Assembly (NCBI GenBank): GCA_945911685.1
Contig: CAMEAW010000034.1
Span: 1 to 25,808, forward strand
Source of the DNA: Bordetella parapertussis
GTDB lineage: Bacteria > Pseudomonadota > Gammaproteobacteria > Burkholderiales > Burkholderiaceae_B
Length of the DNA stretch: 25,808 nucleotides
Direction: 5' to 3'
This document shows positions 16,084 to 23,623 of this stretch, piece after piece. The notes beneath the pieces were generated by a model, which was not told where the DNA came from, did not search any database, and saw nothing but the letters and a program-made list of their open reading frames with translations. Position numbers and translations under genes: made by a program. Positions within the stretch are counted from its first letter, which is position 1; each line of letters opens with the position of its first letter.

Positions 16084-17514
16084 CGCGTTCATCTTGAGAT
16101 TCAACAGCTTTTGAACTTCAAAGCCAAACTGCAAGACGCGCAGGTCGCCGTAACGCGGGCCAACAATCTGCAAACCAAGAGGCAAACCATTTTTACCAAA
16201 GCCACAGGGCACAGATAACGCCGGCGCATCACAATAATTAAACAAGGGTGTAAACGGCGCGTGCCCGCGTGGGGTGGCAGGCCTGCCACCAATCACATTC
16301 GGCGGTGGGCCTTCGCATGCCCAAGGCTCAACCGGTACCGTCGGGCACAGCAGTAAGTCATAAGAATCAAAGTACGTGTTAAAGGCCTCACGCAACTTAT
16401 TACGTTGCAAAGACAATCCCGCAATCATTGGGCCCGTTGCCTTTTGCCCGGCTTCGATTTGCACGGCAATGTCTGGATCAAAAATCTGAGGGGCCTCTTG
16501 ATACGCTTGCCCAAACAATGCAGCCAACCCGGCTTGTTGTTGCGCCAATAAGGGGTATTCATTGGTCTTGGGTGGCCAGGCGGGATGCGAGATGTCGATC
16601 TTCCATCCTGCCCGCCGTAGTTGCTGAATGGCAGCCTCGATGGCCACCGCTACATCGTCATCAATGGCAAAGCCACAACCCAAATCCATCGTAAAACCAA
16701 TTCTAAACGTTTGATCGCGCTGAGCGTTCAGTGCTGCGGTAAACGGTTGGGGCGAGACCATCGCCATCGGTAAAGGGTGCGAGAGTGGGTCGTTAGGATG
16801 ATGTTCAACCAAAACATCGAGCATCAAGGCGCAGTCTTGCACGTCGCGTGTGGCGATGCCAATCGTTGAGAGGTCATGGCTCGGATCCGGAAACCCCCAA
16901 GGGTTTGGAATCAAGCCAAGTGTGCACTTAAAGCCCACAAGCCCGGTGTGTGCCGCTGGGCGCCGAATCGAGCCGCCGGCATCGGTGCCCAGCGCAACGG
17001 GGACTAAACCGGCTGCAACCCCGGCCACAGCGCCGCCTGAAGAGCCACCCGGTGTTAAGTCTAAATTCCAGGGGTTACGCGTGATGCCGTGCAGGGGATT
17101 TTGCGTGGCACCTTTGCACGCAAACTCGGGCGTGTTTGTGATGCCAATACAAATGGCCCCTTGTTTTTTAAGTTGCTCGACTGACCAACTATCGCGTGGG
17201 GCGATGTGATCCGCGTAGAGCTTCGAACCGTAGGTGGCGGGCCGCCCCGCCACCCATAAATTATCTTTGACGCTGAAGGGCACACCCGCCAACGGCAGGC
17301 GCGCGCCTTGTTGAATCTTCAAGTCAACTGCCGCAGCTTGTTTAAGAGCCGAGGCATGATCGATATCGATGAAGGCGTTCAACAGCGGATTGGCCCAGGC
17401 AATACGCGCTAGCGCAGCCTGCGTCACCTGGACCGCGGTCAAATCTTGACTGTTCACGCGGGCAGCTAAGTCGCGGGCACGCCATTCAATAAAATCAGGA
17501 AGTTGTTGTGTCAT
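16030..17514 (-). CDS. Amidase-signature-family hydrolase
   Basis: 494 aa, normal length for the family. The catalytic triad of amidase-signature enzymes is present: Lys83 in GVPFSVKDN, the GGSSGG Ser (158/159), and the nucleophile Ser182 in DAGGSIRRPA. It hydrolyses an amide substrate in the cytoplasm; the exact substrate cannot be read from the sequence. No gatB or gatC is nearby and the C-terminus is shorter than in many GatA proteins, so it is more likely a catabolic amidase than the glutaminyl-tRNA amidotransferase subunit. It is transcribed away from the puuE-type allantoinase gene, which hints at nitrogen scavenging. The last codons lie in a 45-bp tandem repeat. Confidence 0.88.
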   Translation of the reverse strand: MTQQLPDFIEWRARDLAARVNSQDLTAVQVTQAALARIAWANPLLNAFIDIDHASALKQAAAVDLKIQQGARLPLAGVPFSVKDNLWVAGRPATYGSKLYADHIAPRDSWSVEQLKKQGAICIGITNTPEFACKGATQNPLHGITRNPWNLDLTPGGSSGGAVAGVAAGLVPVALGTDAGGSIRRPAAHTGLVGFKCTLGLIPNPWGFPDPSHDLSTIGIATRDVQDCALMLDVLVEHHPNDPLSHPLPMAMVSPQPFTAALNAQRDQTFRIGFTMDLGCGFAIDDDVAVAIEAAIQQLRRAGWKIDISHPAWPPKTNEYPLLAQQQAGLAALFGQAYQEAPQIFDPDIAVQIEAGQKATGPMIAGLSLQRNKLREAFNTYFDSYDLLLCPTVPVEPWACEGPPPNVIGGRPATPRGHAPFTPLFNYCDAPALSVPCGFGKNGLPLGLQIVGPRYGDLRVLQFGFEVQKLLNLKMNAPMISAQTQQEYVQGSNQ

Positions 17515-17529
17515 AGTGTCAGTATTGTC

Positions 17530-17572
17530 GCTAGATTCAAGCTAGTTTATGCTAGCCGCAGATACGTCTTAA
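17530..17572 (-). promoter_or_regulatory. Candidate amidase promoter overlapped by three phased GCTAG motifs
   Basis: On the minus strand TTAAGA (17572-17567), a 17-nt spacer and TAAACT (17549-17544), each four of six to sigma70 consensus. GCTAG occurs at 17530, 17541 and 17551, i.e. spaced 11 and 10 bp, one helical turn each, across the -10 and the transcription start. This is the layout of an operator for a repressor, but no regulator gene is adjacent. Confidence 0.3.
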
Positions 17573-17688
17573 CGCGTCTTAGCTGTTGCTGCCATGCGCT
17601 CAATCATATCCTTGTAGCGGGCCTTCAACTGTTTTCTTTTAATCCGTTCTTTTGATTTTTTCTTAAGCTTTAATTAGATCGGCTTCAT
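17569..17688 (-). pseudogene. Possible broken micro-ORF (Lys/Arg-rich, about 39 codons)
   Basis: An ATG at 17688 opens a frame with an in-frame TAA at codon 5, then 34 sense codons to TAA at 17569. The downstream part is highly basic and looks like real protein (for example KSKERIKRKQLKARYKDM, then IERMAATAKTR). With one sense codon in place of the TAA it would be a small basic protein. I recognise no family. It could be a relic, a nonsense mutation or sequencing error, or chance in AT-rich DNA. Confidence 0.25.
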
Positions 17689-17729
17689 CCCAGCTCAACT
17701 TTTATTCGCCAATTCCTTACGAAATCACC

Positions 17730-18704
17730 ATGCCCAACCCCTTCGCTCAGCCTGCCTACTCTTCACATTACCCTCGCGACCTCGTTGGCTACGGCGCGCA
17801 GCCTGTGCAAGCCAATTGGCCCGGTAAAGCCAAAATCGCCCTTCAATTTGTATTGAATTACGAAGAAGGTGCTGAAAATACCGTGCTCGACGGCGACCCG
17901 GGTTCAGAGCGGTTTTTGTCTGAAATCGTTGGTGCCGAAAGCTACCCAGCTCGCCACATGAGCATGGAATCGATTTACGAATATGGTTCGCGTGCGGGTG
18001 CTTGGCGGATCTTGCGCGAGTTTGAACGTCGCAAACTCCCACTCACCGTCTTTGGTGTGACACTAGCGTTAAAACGTCACCCCGAATTGACCGCAGCGTT
18101 GCTTGAACAAAAGCACGAAATCGCCTCGCATGGCCTGCGCTGGTTGCATTACCAAGGCATCGACGAAGCGACCGAGCGCGAGCATATGCAAGCCGCCACC
18201 CTGATGCTTAAAGAGATCACAAAAGGCCAATGGCCACTGGGCTGGTACACCGGGCGCGACAGCCCCAATACGCGGCGCCTCGTCGCCGATCACGGTGGCT
18301 TTGAGTATGACAGCGATAACTATGGCGATGACTTGCCGTTCTATACACCGGTGACGAAGACGGATGGTTCAACCACCAATCAGTTGATCGTGCCGTACAC
18401 ACTCGATGCCAACGACATGCGGTTTGCGACCCCCCAGGGCTTTAATACCGCGCAACATTTTTTTGAATATTTACGCGATACCTTTGACGTGTTGTATGCC
18501 GAGGGCAATGAAACGCCAAAGATGATGTCGGTCGGTATGCACTGCCGAATTCTGGGTCGCCCCGGTCGCTTCATTGCGCTGCAGCGGTTTCTCGATCACG
18601 TCGCTCAACACGACCGCGTGTGGGTGTGTCGGCGCATCGATATTGCGAGGCATTGGAAATCACAATATCCTATTTTGAGCGGCACAAAGCAGGCCTGTAT
18701 TTAG
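17730..18704 (+). CDS. puuE: Allantoinase of the PuuE (polysaccharide-deacetylase-fold) family
   Basis: 324 aa. PuuE-type sequence is clear throughout: YPRDLVGYG (about 14-22), IALQFVLNYEEGAEN (36-50), SMESIYEYGSRAG (78-90), EIASHGLRW (130-138), GWYTGRDSPNTRRL (171-184) and DSDNYGDDLPF (195-205). PuuE is a NodB-fold enzyme that hydrolyses allantoin to allantoate without the metal centre of classical allantoinases, in purine-nitrogen catabolism. The region before the ATG at 17730 has no strong Shine-Dalgarno site, but the family N-terminus begins soon after it. It is divergent from the amidase gene. No uricase, HIU hydrolase or allantoate amidohydrolase gene is in view, so the substrate assignment rests on family similarity; related deacetylases can act on other compounds. 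Confidence 0.85.
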   Translation: MPNPFAQPAYSSHYPRDLVGYGAQPVQANWPGKAKIALQFVLNYEEGAENTVLDGDPGSERFLSEIVGAESYPARHMSMESIYEYGSRAGAWRILREFERRKLPLTVFGVTLALKRHPELTAALLEQKHEIASHGLRWLHYQGIDEATEREHMQAATLMLKEITKGQWPLGWYTGRDSPNTRRLVADHGGFEYDSDNYGDDLPFYTPVTKTDGSTTNQLIVPYTLDANDMRFATPQGFNTAQHFFEYLRDTFDVLYAEGNETPKMMSVGMHCRILGRPGRFIALQRFLDHVAQHDRVWVCRRIDIARHWKSQYPILSGTKQACI

Positions 18705-18900
18705 GGGCGCGTCTGATTTGGGCGCTCTGCAGGAGGTGACGGGCAGCGCTTTGCTGCGGTGTCCATCCTGAGCCGCAAAAGACCTTGGTTTTCAGAAAAA
18801 TACAGTAGACTAAGTGCCCTGCTGCTGACTAATACCGCAGCTGCGCGTATCTGTACTTGTTACATAAAAAACTAGGCGTTATCGCCCCGGAGACTCTCCC

Positions 18901-19188
18901 ATGCTGTTTTTAGTCATTAGCACCCCTCGCCCCGAAAAACCAACTTCAATGGCGAGCACGCGCCATAGCTACTGGGATTGGATGAATCCTTTACTTGAGT
19001 CAGGCCTCGCAGTCTCGGTGCATGCTCGGGTTGGTCGTGGCGCAGTGGCGCTGTTTGATGTTGACTCCACCGAAACCTTGCACCGTTTAATGAACGAATG
19101 GGGAGACATTGTGCCCGCGCATATGGATGTCTATCCCTTGCTTGATCAAGATACGGCCAAGAAATTTTTGCAAACTCAAATGGCGTAA
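18901..19188 (+). CDS. Muconolactone-isomerase-like small protein (dimeric alpha/beta barrel)
   Basis: 95 aa, the size of muconolactone delta-isomerase (about 90-96 aa). The start at 18901 is preceded by GGAG at 8 nt. The fold features are an initial MLFLVIS strand, a helix with HSYWDWMNPLLESG, the second-half strand VALFDVDSTETLHRLM (the FDVDS...LH pattern of the isomerase family) and the final strand MDVYPLL. It lacks most of the basic and active-site context of the catechol-branch enzyme, and no catB/catA neighbours are present, so a real isomerase activity is uncertain. It may be a small oligomeric stress-type or ligand-binding protein. It lies alone, 196 nt after puuE and 163 nt before a Bug gene. 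Confidence 0.7.
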   Translation: MLFLVISTPRPEKPTSMASTRHSYWDWMNPLLESGLAVSVHARVGRGAVALFDVDSTETLHRLMNEWGDIVPAHMDVYPLLDQDTAKKFLQTQMA

Positions 19189-19269
19189 CAGCCTTTTTTA
19201 TGGGGCTGCAGAGCTACGCAGAGAAAACCATTCTGCTTCGCTTGGCAAGACTCAGTAAATAAGACTATC

Positions 19270-19297
19270 TTGCTTAGCAACGCTTCAAAAAAATAAT
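19270..19297 (+). promoter_or_regulatory. Candidate promoter for the first Bug gene
   Basis: TTGCTT (19270-19275), 16-nt spacer, AATAAT (19292-19297, five of six to consensus). The start of transcription would fall at about 19304, giving a leader of some 48 nt that contains an 11-bp direct repeat. Confidence 0.4.
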
Positions 19298-19306
19298 GTT
19301 TTGTTG

Positions 19307-19336
19307 CATCACAAAGCTTTTGTCACATCACAAAGC
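19307..19336. repeat. 11-bp direct repeat CATCACAAAGC in the Bug leader
   Basis: CATCACAAAGC at 19307-19317 and again at 19326-19336, 19 bp apart, just upstream of the ATG at 19352. Possibly a two-site binding element or a small duplication. Confidence 0.6.
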
Positions 19337-19351
19337 CTACTTGAGACAATA

Positions 19352-20350
19352 ATGAAAAAACTTAAACTCGCGCTATGTATCACCGCCTTTTGCTTAACAG
19401 GCGCTGCCCTCGCGCAGCAAACCAGCACAGCCGCCTCGCCGGCAACCGCCAGCACCTATCCAAATAAGCCCGTCACAATGATTGTGGCGTTTCCGCCTGG
19501 TGGCGGCACAGATATCGTTGCTCGCAGGGTCGCGCAGGGCTTAACCGCCGCGTGGGGGCAATCAGTAATTGTCGAAAACAAAGGCGGCGCAGGAGGCACC
19601 ATTGGCACAGCGTTAGCCGCGCGCGCCGAACCCAACGGCCACACCATCATGCTCGCGACCTTGGGCAACATGGCGATCAACCCTCATCTTTACAAAATGG
19701 ATATCGATCCAAGTAAAGACCTCGCTGCAATCACCAATGTCGTCGGCGTCACCTTTGTCTTAGTCGCCCATCCCTCGTTGCCTGCCAATAACGTTCAAGA
19801 ACTTCTCGCGCTTGCCAAACAAAAACCTGGCAAACTGAATTACTCATCCTCAGGGATGGGTGGCGCCCCGCATTTGGCCATTGAGTTGCTCGCGAGCATG
19901 ACAGGTACACAATTTACTCACGTACCGTACAAAGGCAGTGGCCCAAGCTTTACCGATTTAGTCGGTGGGCAAGTCGACTTCACTATGGATAGCCTAGTGC
20001 AATCGTTGCCACATATTCAATCGGGCCGCTTAAAGGTGTTGGCTGTGCTGGGTGGCAAGCGTTCGCCTGTCTTGCCCAACGTGCCCACGGTTGCTGAATC
20101 TGGCGTACCCGGTTATGACTTCACAAATTGGTTTGGGTTTGTGGCACCCGCTCAGACCCCGAAGGCTGTGATCGCCAAATTGCACACTGATATCGCCGCC
20201 GTGTTGGCGCAACCCGAAATGCGTGGGCAACTTGAAAAAATGGGTGCCGAAGTCATTGCCAGCACCCCAGAACAATTTACAGAGCAAATCGCGTCAGATA
20301 CCAAAAAATGGGCGAAGATCGTGAAAGAACAGAATATTAAGGCGGATTAA
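19352..20350 (+). CDS. Bug/TctC-family periplasmic solute-binding protein
   Basis: 332 aa. The start at 19352 gives a clean Sec signal peptide (MKKLKLALCITAF... cleaving after ALAQ); the upstream TTG at 19301 only adds non-signal residues. Family landmarks are YPNKPVTMIVAFPPGGGTDIVAR (strand-loop around the carboxylate-binding site), VIVENKGGAGGTIG, LNYSSSGMGGAPHLAIELL, HVPYKGSGPSFTDLVGG, LPNVPTVAESGVPGYDF and a C-terminal helix ending in KAD. Such proteins bind small carboxylic acids or amides for tripartite tricarboxylate transporters, or act as sensors; they are greatly expanded in Bordetella and relatives. No tctAB gene is nearby, so it is an orphan receptor. The ligand is not predictable. 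Confidence 0.93.
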   Translation: MKKLKLALCITAFCLTGAALAQQTSTAASPATASTYPNKPVTMIVAFPPGGGTDIVARRVAQGLTAAWGQSVIVENKGGAGGTIGTALAARAEPNGHTIMLATLGNMAINPHLYKMDIDPSKDLAAITNVVGVTFVLVAHPSLPANNVQELLALAKQKPGKLNYSSSGMGGAPHLAIELLASMTGTQFTHVPYKGSGPSFTDLVGGQVDFTMDSLVQSLPHIQSGRLKVLAVLGGKRSPVLPNVPTVAESGVPGYDFTNWFGFVAPAQTPKAVIAKLHTDIAAVLAQPEMRGQLEKMGAEVIASTPEQFTEQIASDTKKWAKIVKEQNIKAD

Positions 20351-20365
20351 GTCGTTTAATCCTTA

Positions 20366-20396
20366 AGCCCGACTGAACTATTTTGTCAGTCGGGCT
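20366..20396 (+). terminator. Strong hairpin after the Bug gene
   Basis: Perfect 11-bp stem AGCCCGACTGA (20366-20376) with TCAGTCGGGCT (20386-20396) and a 9-nt loop, 16 nt past the stop codon. No T-run follows, so it may act as a transcript-end stabiliser or a non-canonical terminator. Confidence 0.5.
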
Positions 20397-20469
20397 GATT
20401 CAAATCCCATCTTCAGTCGGGCTAGCGTCAGTCGGATTGACCCAAATCCTATCGTCAGTCGGGCTAGCT
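20386..20469. repeat. 42-bp tandem duplication between the Bug gene and kup
   Basis: Two copies (20386-20427 and 20428-20469), about 35 of 42 bases identical. Each contains two TCAGTCGG elements, at 20386, 20413, 20428 and 20455 (spacing 27, 15, 27). Each element can pair with the single inverted copy at 20366-20376, so four alternative hairpins are possible. Confidence 0.8.
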
Positions 20470-20526
20470 CCGCCACCTCTGTTCAATATTGTTCGCCGAA
20501 TGATTACGTCAGTGGTTGCTTGTAAT

Positions 20527-20555
20527 TTCCCACAACGTCAGTTACTCAATACAAT
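20527..20555 (+). promoter_or_regulatory. Candidate kup promoter
   Basis: TTCCCA (20527-20532, four of six), 17-nt spacer, TACAAT (20550-20555, five of six). The leader to the ATG at 20586 would be about 24 nt. Confidence 0.42.
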
Positions 20556-20585
20556 TGCGACTTAAAGCCTCAACATTGCGATCGA

Positions 20586-22445
20586 ATGAAAACTGGTAAA
20601 GCACTACCCGCCTTAGTGTTAGGCGCAATTGGTGTTGTCTTTGGCGACATCGGTACGAGTCCACTGTACGCGCTCAAAGAGCTTTTTAGCGGACACCACC
20701 CCATTGCGGCAACCCCAGACAATATTCTCGGTCTACTCTCAATGGTATTTTGGGCCATCATGGTGTTGGTGTCGATTAAATATGTCGTCATCATCATGCG
20801 TGCCGATAATCGCGGTGAAGGCGGCTCTCTAGCCCTGTTAGCGCTGATCACCTCGCGCCAAAATCCGCTCTGGCTCTCGTGGTTTCTCACAATGCTAGGT
20901 ATCTTTGCCGCTGCCTTGTTTTACGGTGACAGCATGATTACGCCGGCCATTTCGGTCTTATCCGCGGTCGAAGGGCTTGAGATCATTGCGCCTACCCTCA
21001 AAGATTTTGTGATCCCAGTCACAGTCCTTGTGCTGACTGGTTTGTTTATGATTCAAAAACGAGGTACCGGCCTGGTTGGCCTGTTCTTTGGGCCAGTTAT
21101 GATTGTTTGGTTTACGGTGCTGGGTGGCTTAGGCATCAACCAAATCCTCAGACATCCCGAAATTTTAGCTGCCCTCAATCCTTGGTATGCCTTTCAGTTT
21201 ATTAGCGCATACCCCAAACTCGCGTTTTTTGCCTTGTCTGCTGTGGTGTTGGCCGTCACGGGTGGCGAAGCGCTTTACACCGACATGGGGCACTTTGGCC
21301 GTTCGCCCATTCGCCTGGCTTGGTTTGGCTTTGTGATGCCCGCTTTGGTATTGAATTATTTTGGGCAAGGTGCATTACTGTTGCACGACCCCCAAGCCAT
21401 TCGCAATCCGTTTTACATGTTGGCACCCGAATGGGCTTTGATTCCGATGGTCGCGCTGTCAACACTCGCGACCGTGATTGCCTCGCAAGCAGTGATTTCG
21501 GGCGCGTTTTCAGTCGCACGCCAAGCGGTACAAATGGGCCTCTTGCCGCGCATGGGAATCGTCCATACTTCTGGTAAAGAAGAGGGCCAGATCTATGTGC
21601 CGTTTACCAACTGGACGCTCTACCTTGCGGTGGTGGGTTTAGTGATTGGTTTTCAATCCTCGTCAAATTTAGCTGCGGCCTACGGCATTGCCGTAACCGG
21701 CACGATGTTGATCGACACCATACTCATCGCCTTTGTGATGCGCCTGCTATGGCGCTGGCACTGGCTGTTCGTACTTTTGGTGGCGGGGTCTTTGTTCGTT
21801 ATCGATATGGCCTTCTTCGCTGCGAATGCCATCAAGATCCCAGATGGCGGTTGGTTTCCCCTTGTCGTCGGTGTCGTGTCCTTTACCGTGCTGACCACCT
21901 GGCGTCGCGGACGCAAATTGGTAAACGAAGAGATGGCCTCAAGCAATATGCCGCTTGAGTCATTTATTGAATTCACCGCCGAGGTACATCGTGTCAATGG
22001 TACTGCGGTGTTTATGACCAGTTCGTCCGACGGCGTGCCCTCAGCCTTGTTGCATAACCTTAAGCACAATCAGATTCTGCACGAACGCGTTGTGCTGATG
22101 ACGATCAAAACTGCAGACAAACCTTTTGTTAAACACTCAAAGCAAGTTGAGGTCCGGGATTTGGGTCAAAACTTTAGTCGGGTCACTGTCACCTACGGCT
22201 TTATGCAAAACCCTGATGTCCCTCGCGCACTCAAACATTGCGAGGCCAAGGGGATGACCTTCGACATGATGTCGACCACTTTCTACTTAGCGCGCGAAAC
22301 CGTTGTGCCTGCTGTTAAAAGTAAATTTACCCCTTGGCGTGCGCATATCTTTAGACTAATGTCTAAAAATGCAACCAGTGCCACCGACTTTTTTAAGATT
22401 CCTGCAAATCGCGTGGTTGAGTTAGGTACACAGATTGCGATTTAG
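20586..22445 (+). CDS. kup: Low-affinity potassium transporter Kup
   Basis: 619 aa, full length for Kup. The signature [17 protein letters not shown] (16-32) opens the first membrane segment, and [26 protein letters not shown] (about 63-88), [21 protein letters not shown] and [13 protein letters not shown] are all characteristic. About twelve membrane segments fill residues 10-445, followed by a soluble C-terminal domain (about 450-619) as in the E. coli protein. It imports K+ in symport with H+ across the inner membrane. It is a stand-alone gene with its own candidate promoter, and no clear Shine-Dalgarno site before the ATG. The final codons form the first unit of a 37-bp tandem repeat. Confidence 0.97.
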   Translation: MKTGKALPALVLGAIGVVFGDIGTSPLYALKELFSGHHPIAATPDNILGLLSMVFWAIMVLVSIKYVVIIMRADNRGEGGSLALLALITSRQNPLWLSWFLTMLGIFAAALFYGDSMITPAISVLSAVEGLEIIAPTLKDFVIPVTVLVLTGLFMIQKRGTGLVGLFFGPVMIVWFTVLGGLGINQILRHPEILAALNPWYAFQFISAYPKLAFFALSAVVLAVTGGEALYTDMGHFGRSPIRLAWFGFVMPALVLNYFGQGALLLHDPQAIRNPFYMLAPEWALIPMVALSTLATVIASQAVISGAFSVARQAVQMGLLPRMGIVHTSGKEEGQIYVPFTNWTLYLAVVGLVIGFQSSSNLAAAYGIAVTGTMLIDTILIAFVMRLLWRWHWLFVLLVAGSLFVIDMAFFAANAIKIPDGGWFPLVVGVVSFTVLTTWRRGRKLVNEEMASSNMPLESFIEFTAEVHRVNGTAVFMTSSSDGVPSALLHNLKHNQILHERVVLMTIKTADKPFVKHSKQVEVRDLGQNFSRVTVTYGFMQNPDVPRALKHCEAKGMTFDMMSTTFYLARETVVPAVKSKFTPWRAHIFRLMSKNATSATDFFKIPANRVVELGTQIAI

Positions 22446-22521
22446 CTTCGCACGAGTGTTAGAAATACAGAGTGAGATTTAGCGTCGCACGAGTGCTAGA
22501 AACACAGATTACGATTTAACG
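22411..22521. repeat. 37-bp tandem repeat at and after the kup stop codon
   Basis: Three units with the GATTTA core at 22439, 22476 and 22513, exactly 37 bp apart. The first unit is the kup C-terminal coding end including its stop; the next two are intergenic and resemble each other in about 30 of 37 positions. Confidence 0.78.
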
Positions 22522-22580
22522 GGCTTGAGCCATTCCAAACAAGCGCCAACCTTTGTTCCACAAAAAAATTGGGTGTCACA

Positions 22581-23618
22581 ATGGCCAGCTTAGAATTTCG
22601 TAGTGACAACTGCGGTCGCGCCGCACCCGAGTTAATCGAGGCTTTAGTGCAAGCCAACGTTGACTCTGTCTTGGGCTACGGTGGCGACGAACACACACAG
22701 CAATTGCAAGAGCGATTCAGTGCCCTGTTTGAACACCCCGTGAAGGTCTTTCCGGTGCCAACCGGCACGGGTGCAAACGCCCTCGCGTTGGCCGCAGTCG
22801 GCACCCCGTTTGGGGCCGTGTATTGCAGCCCCGAGGCGCACATCAACACCTCAGAGTGCAATGCCACTAGCTTCTTTGGTAGCGGATTAAAAGTCACGCC
22901 CGTCGCAGGCATCGATGGCAAAGTTGACCCTTTGGCTCTAGAGCATGCCCTCAAGACCTCTGTGAAAGGGCTGGCGCACAAAAATCAACCGCAAGCCATC
23001 AATTTGGTGCAAGCAACCGATATGGGCGCGGTGTACTCGGTGGATGAGGTCAACGCGCTTAGTCAGATCGCACACGCACACGAACTTGTTGTACACATGG
23101 ACGGCGCGCGCTTTGCGAACGCTGTCGCAACACTAGGCTGCACCCCTGCCGAGCTTACGATCAAAGCGGGCGTTGATATTCTGTCGTTTGGTGTCACAAA
23201 AAATGGGGGTCTTTTAACCGACGCGATCGTAGTATTCAACCCAGAGATCGCAAACAATATCGGCTTTCATTTGCGTCGCGCTGGCATGATCTGGTCAAAA
23301 ATGCGCTTTGCTTCAGCACAGGTATTGGCGTACGTACAAGATGACCTGTGGCTTCGGTTAGCGCGGCAATCAAATGACGCTGCGCTTGCGATTGCCAAGG
23401 GCATTCAACACCTAGACGGCGTCAAGCTGATCGCACCCGTGCAGGCCAACGAACTATTTGTTGAAATGAACCCTAAAGCCGTTGATTACCTCATCGCTCA
23501 GGGCGTTTTGTTTTATCGGCGGGCCCCAAACATGTTTCGTTTGGTCTGCCGCTGGGATACCACCACAGAAGAAACCACTCGATTGATTGCCCTAATTGAA
23601 CAATCTCCAAGGGGATGA
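22581..23618 (+). CDS. ltaE: Low-specificity L-threonine aldolase (PLP-dependent)
   Basis: 345 aa from the ATG at 22581; a TTG at 22569 is the only upstream option and GGGTG precedes the ATG weakly. It belongs to the fold-type I beta-eliminating-lyase group: FRSDN start, YGGDEHTQQLQ, PTGTGANALAL (phosphate-binding region), SPEAHINTSE (His87, stacking on the cofactor), HMDGARF (Asp174, Arg177) and the Schiff-base Lys207 in SFGVTKNGG, the version seen in Pseudomonas-type enzymes. It cleaves L-threonine or L-allo-threonine to glycine and acetaldehyde and also acts on other beta-hydroxy amino acids. It begins a tight gene run: the next gene starts within 6 nt of its stop. Confidence 0.92.
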   Translation: MASLEFRSDNCGRAAPELIEALVQANVDSVLGYGGDEHTQQLQERFSALFEHPVKVFPVPTGTGANALALAAVGTPFGAVYCSPEAHINTSECNATSFFGSGLKVTPVAGIDGKVDPLALEHALKTSVKGLAHKNQPQAINLVQATDMGAVYSVDEVNALSQIAHAHELVVHMDGARFANAVATLGCTPAELTIKAGVDILSFGVTKNGGLLTDAIVVFNPEIANNIGFHLRRAGMIWSKMRFASAQVLAYVQDDLWLRLARQSNDAALAIAKGIQHLDGVKLIAPVQANELFVEMNPKAVDYLIAQGVLFYRRAPNMFRLVCRWDTTTEETTRLIALIEQSPRG

Positions 23619-23623
23619 GCAAG

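Larger units (their letters stand above)
17515..17729. other. Divergent spacer between the amidase gene and puuE
   Basis: 215 nt carrying promoters for both directions in principle. A minus-strand promoter candidate, phased GCTAG motifs and a broken micro-ORF are listed separately. For the plus-strand gene an AT-rich tract (17650-17676) with TTGATT is present, but I could not settle on a convincing -10 at the right distance. Confidence 0.5.

Noticed and set aside
15923..16114. 63-aa plus-strand frame with a repeated YRYHCLD/YRNHCLD pattern
   Set aside because: The repetition comes from the 45-bp DNA repeat; the frame is antisense to the amidase end and has no start context.
19190..19215. Terminator after the muconolactone-isomerase-like gene
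   Set aside because: CAGCC and GGCTG can form a 5-bp stem, but the T-run is in the loop rather than after the stem, so it does not fit a rho-independent terminator.
20383..20565. 60-aa frame with VGL repeats starting at a TTG
   Set aside because: Explained by the 42-bp tandem DNA repeat; no ribosome binding site.
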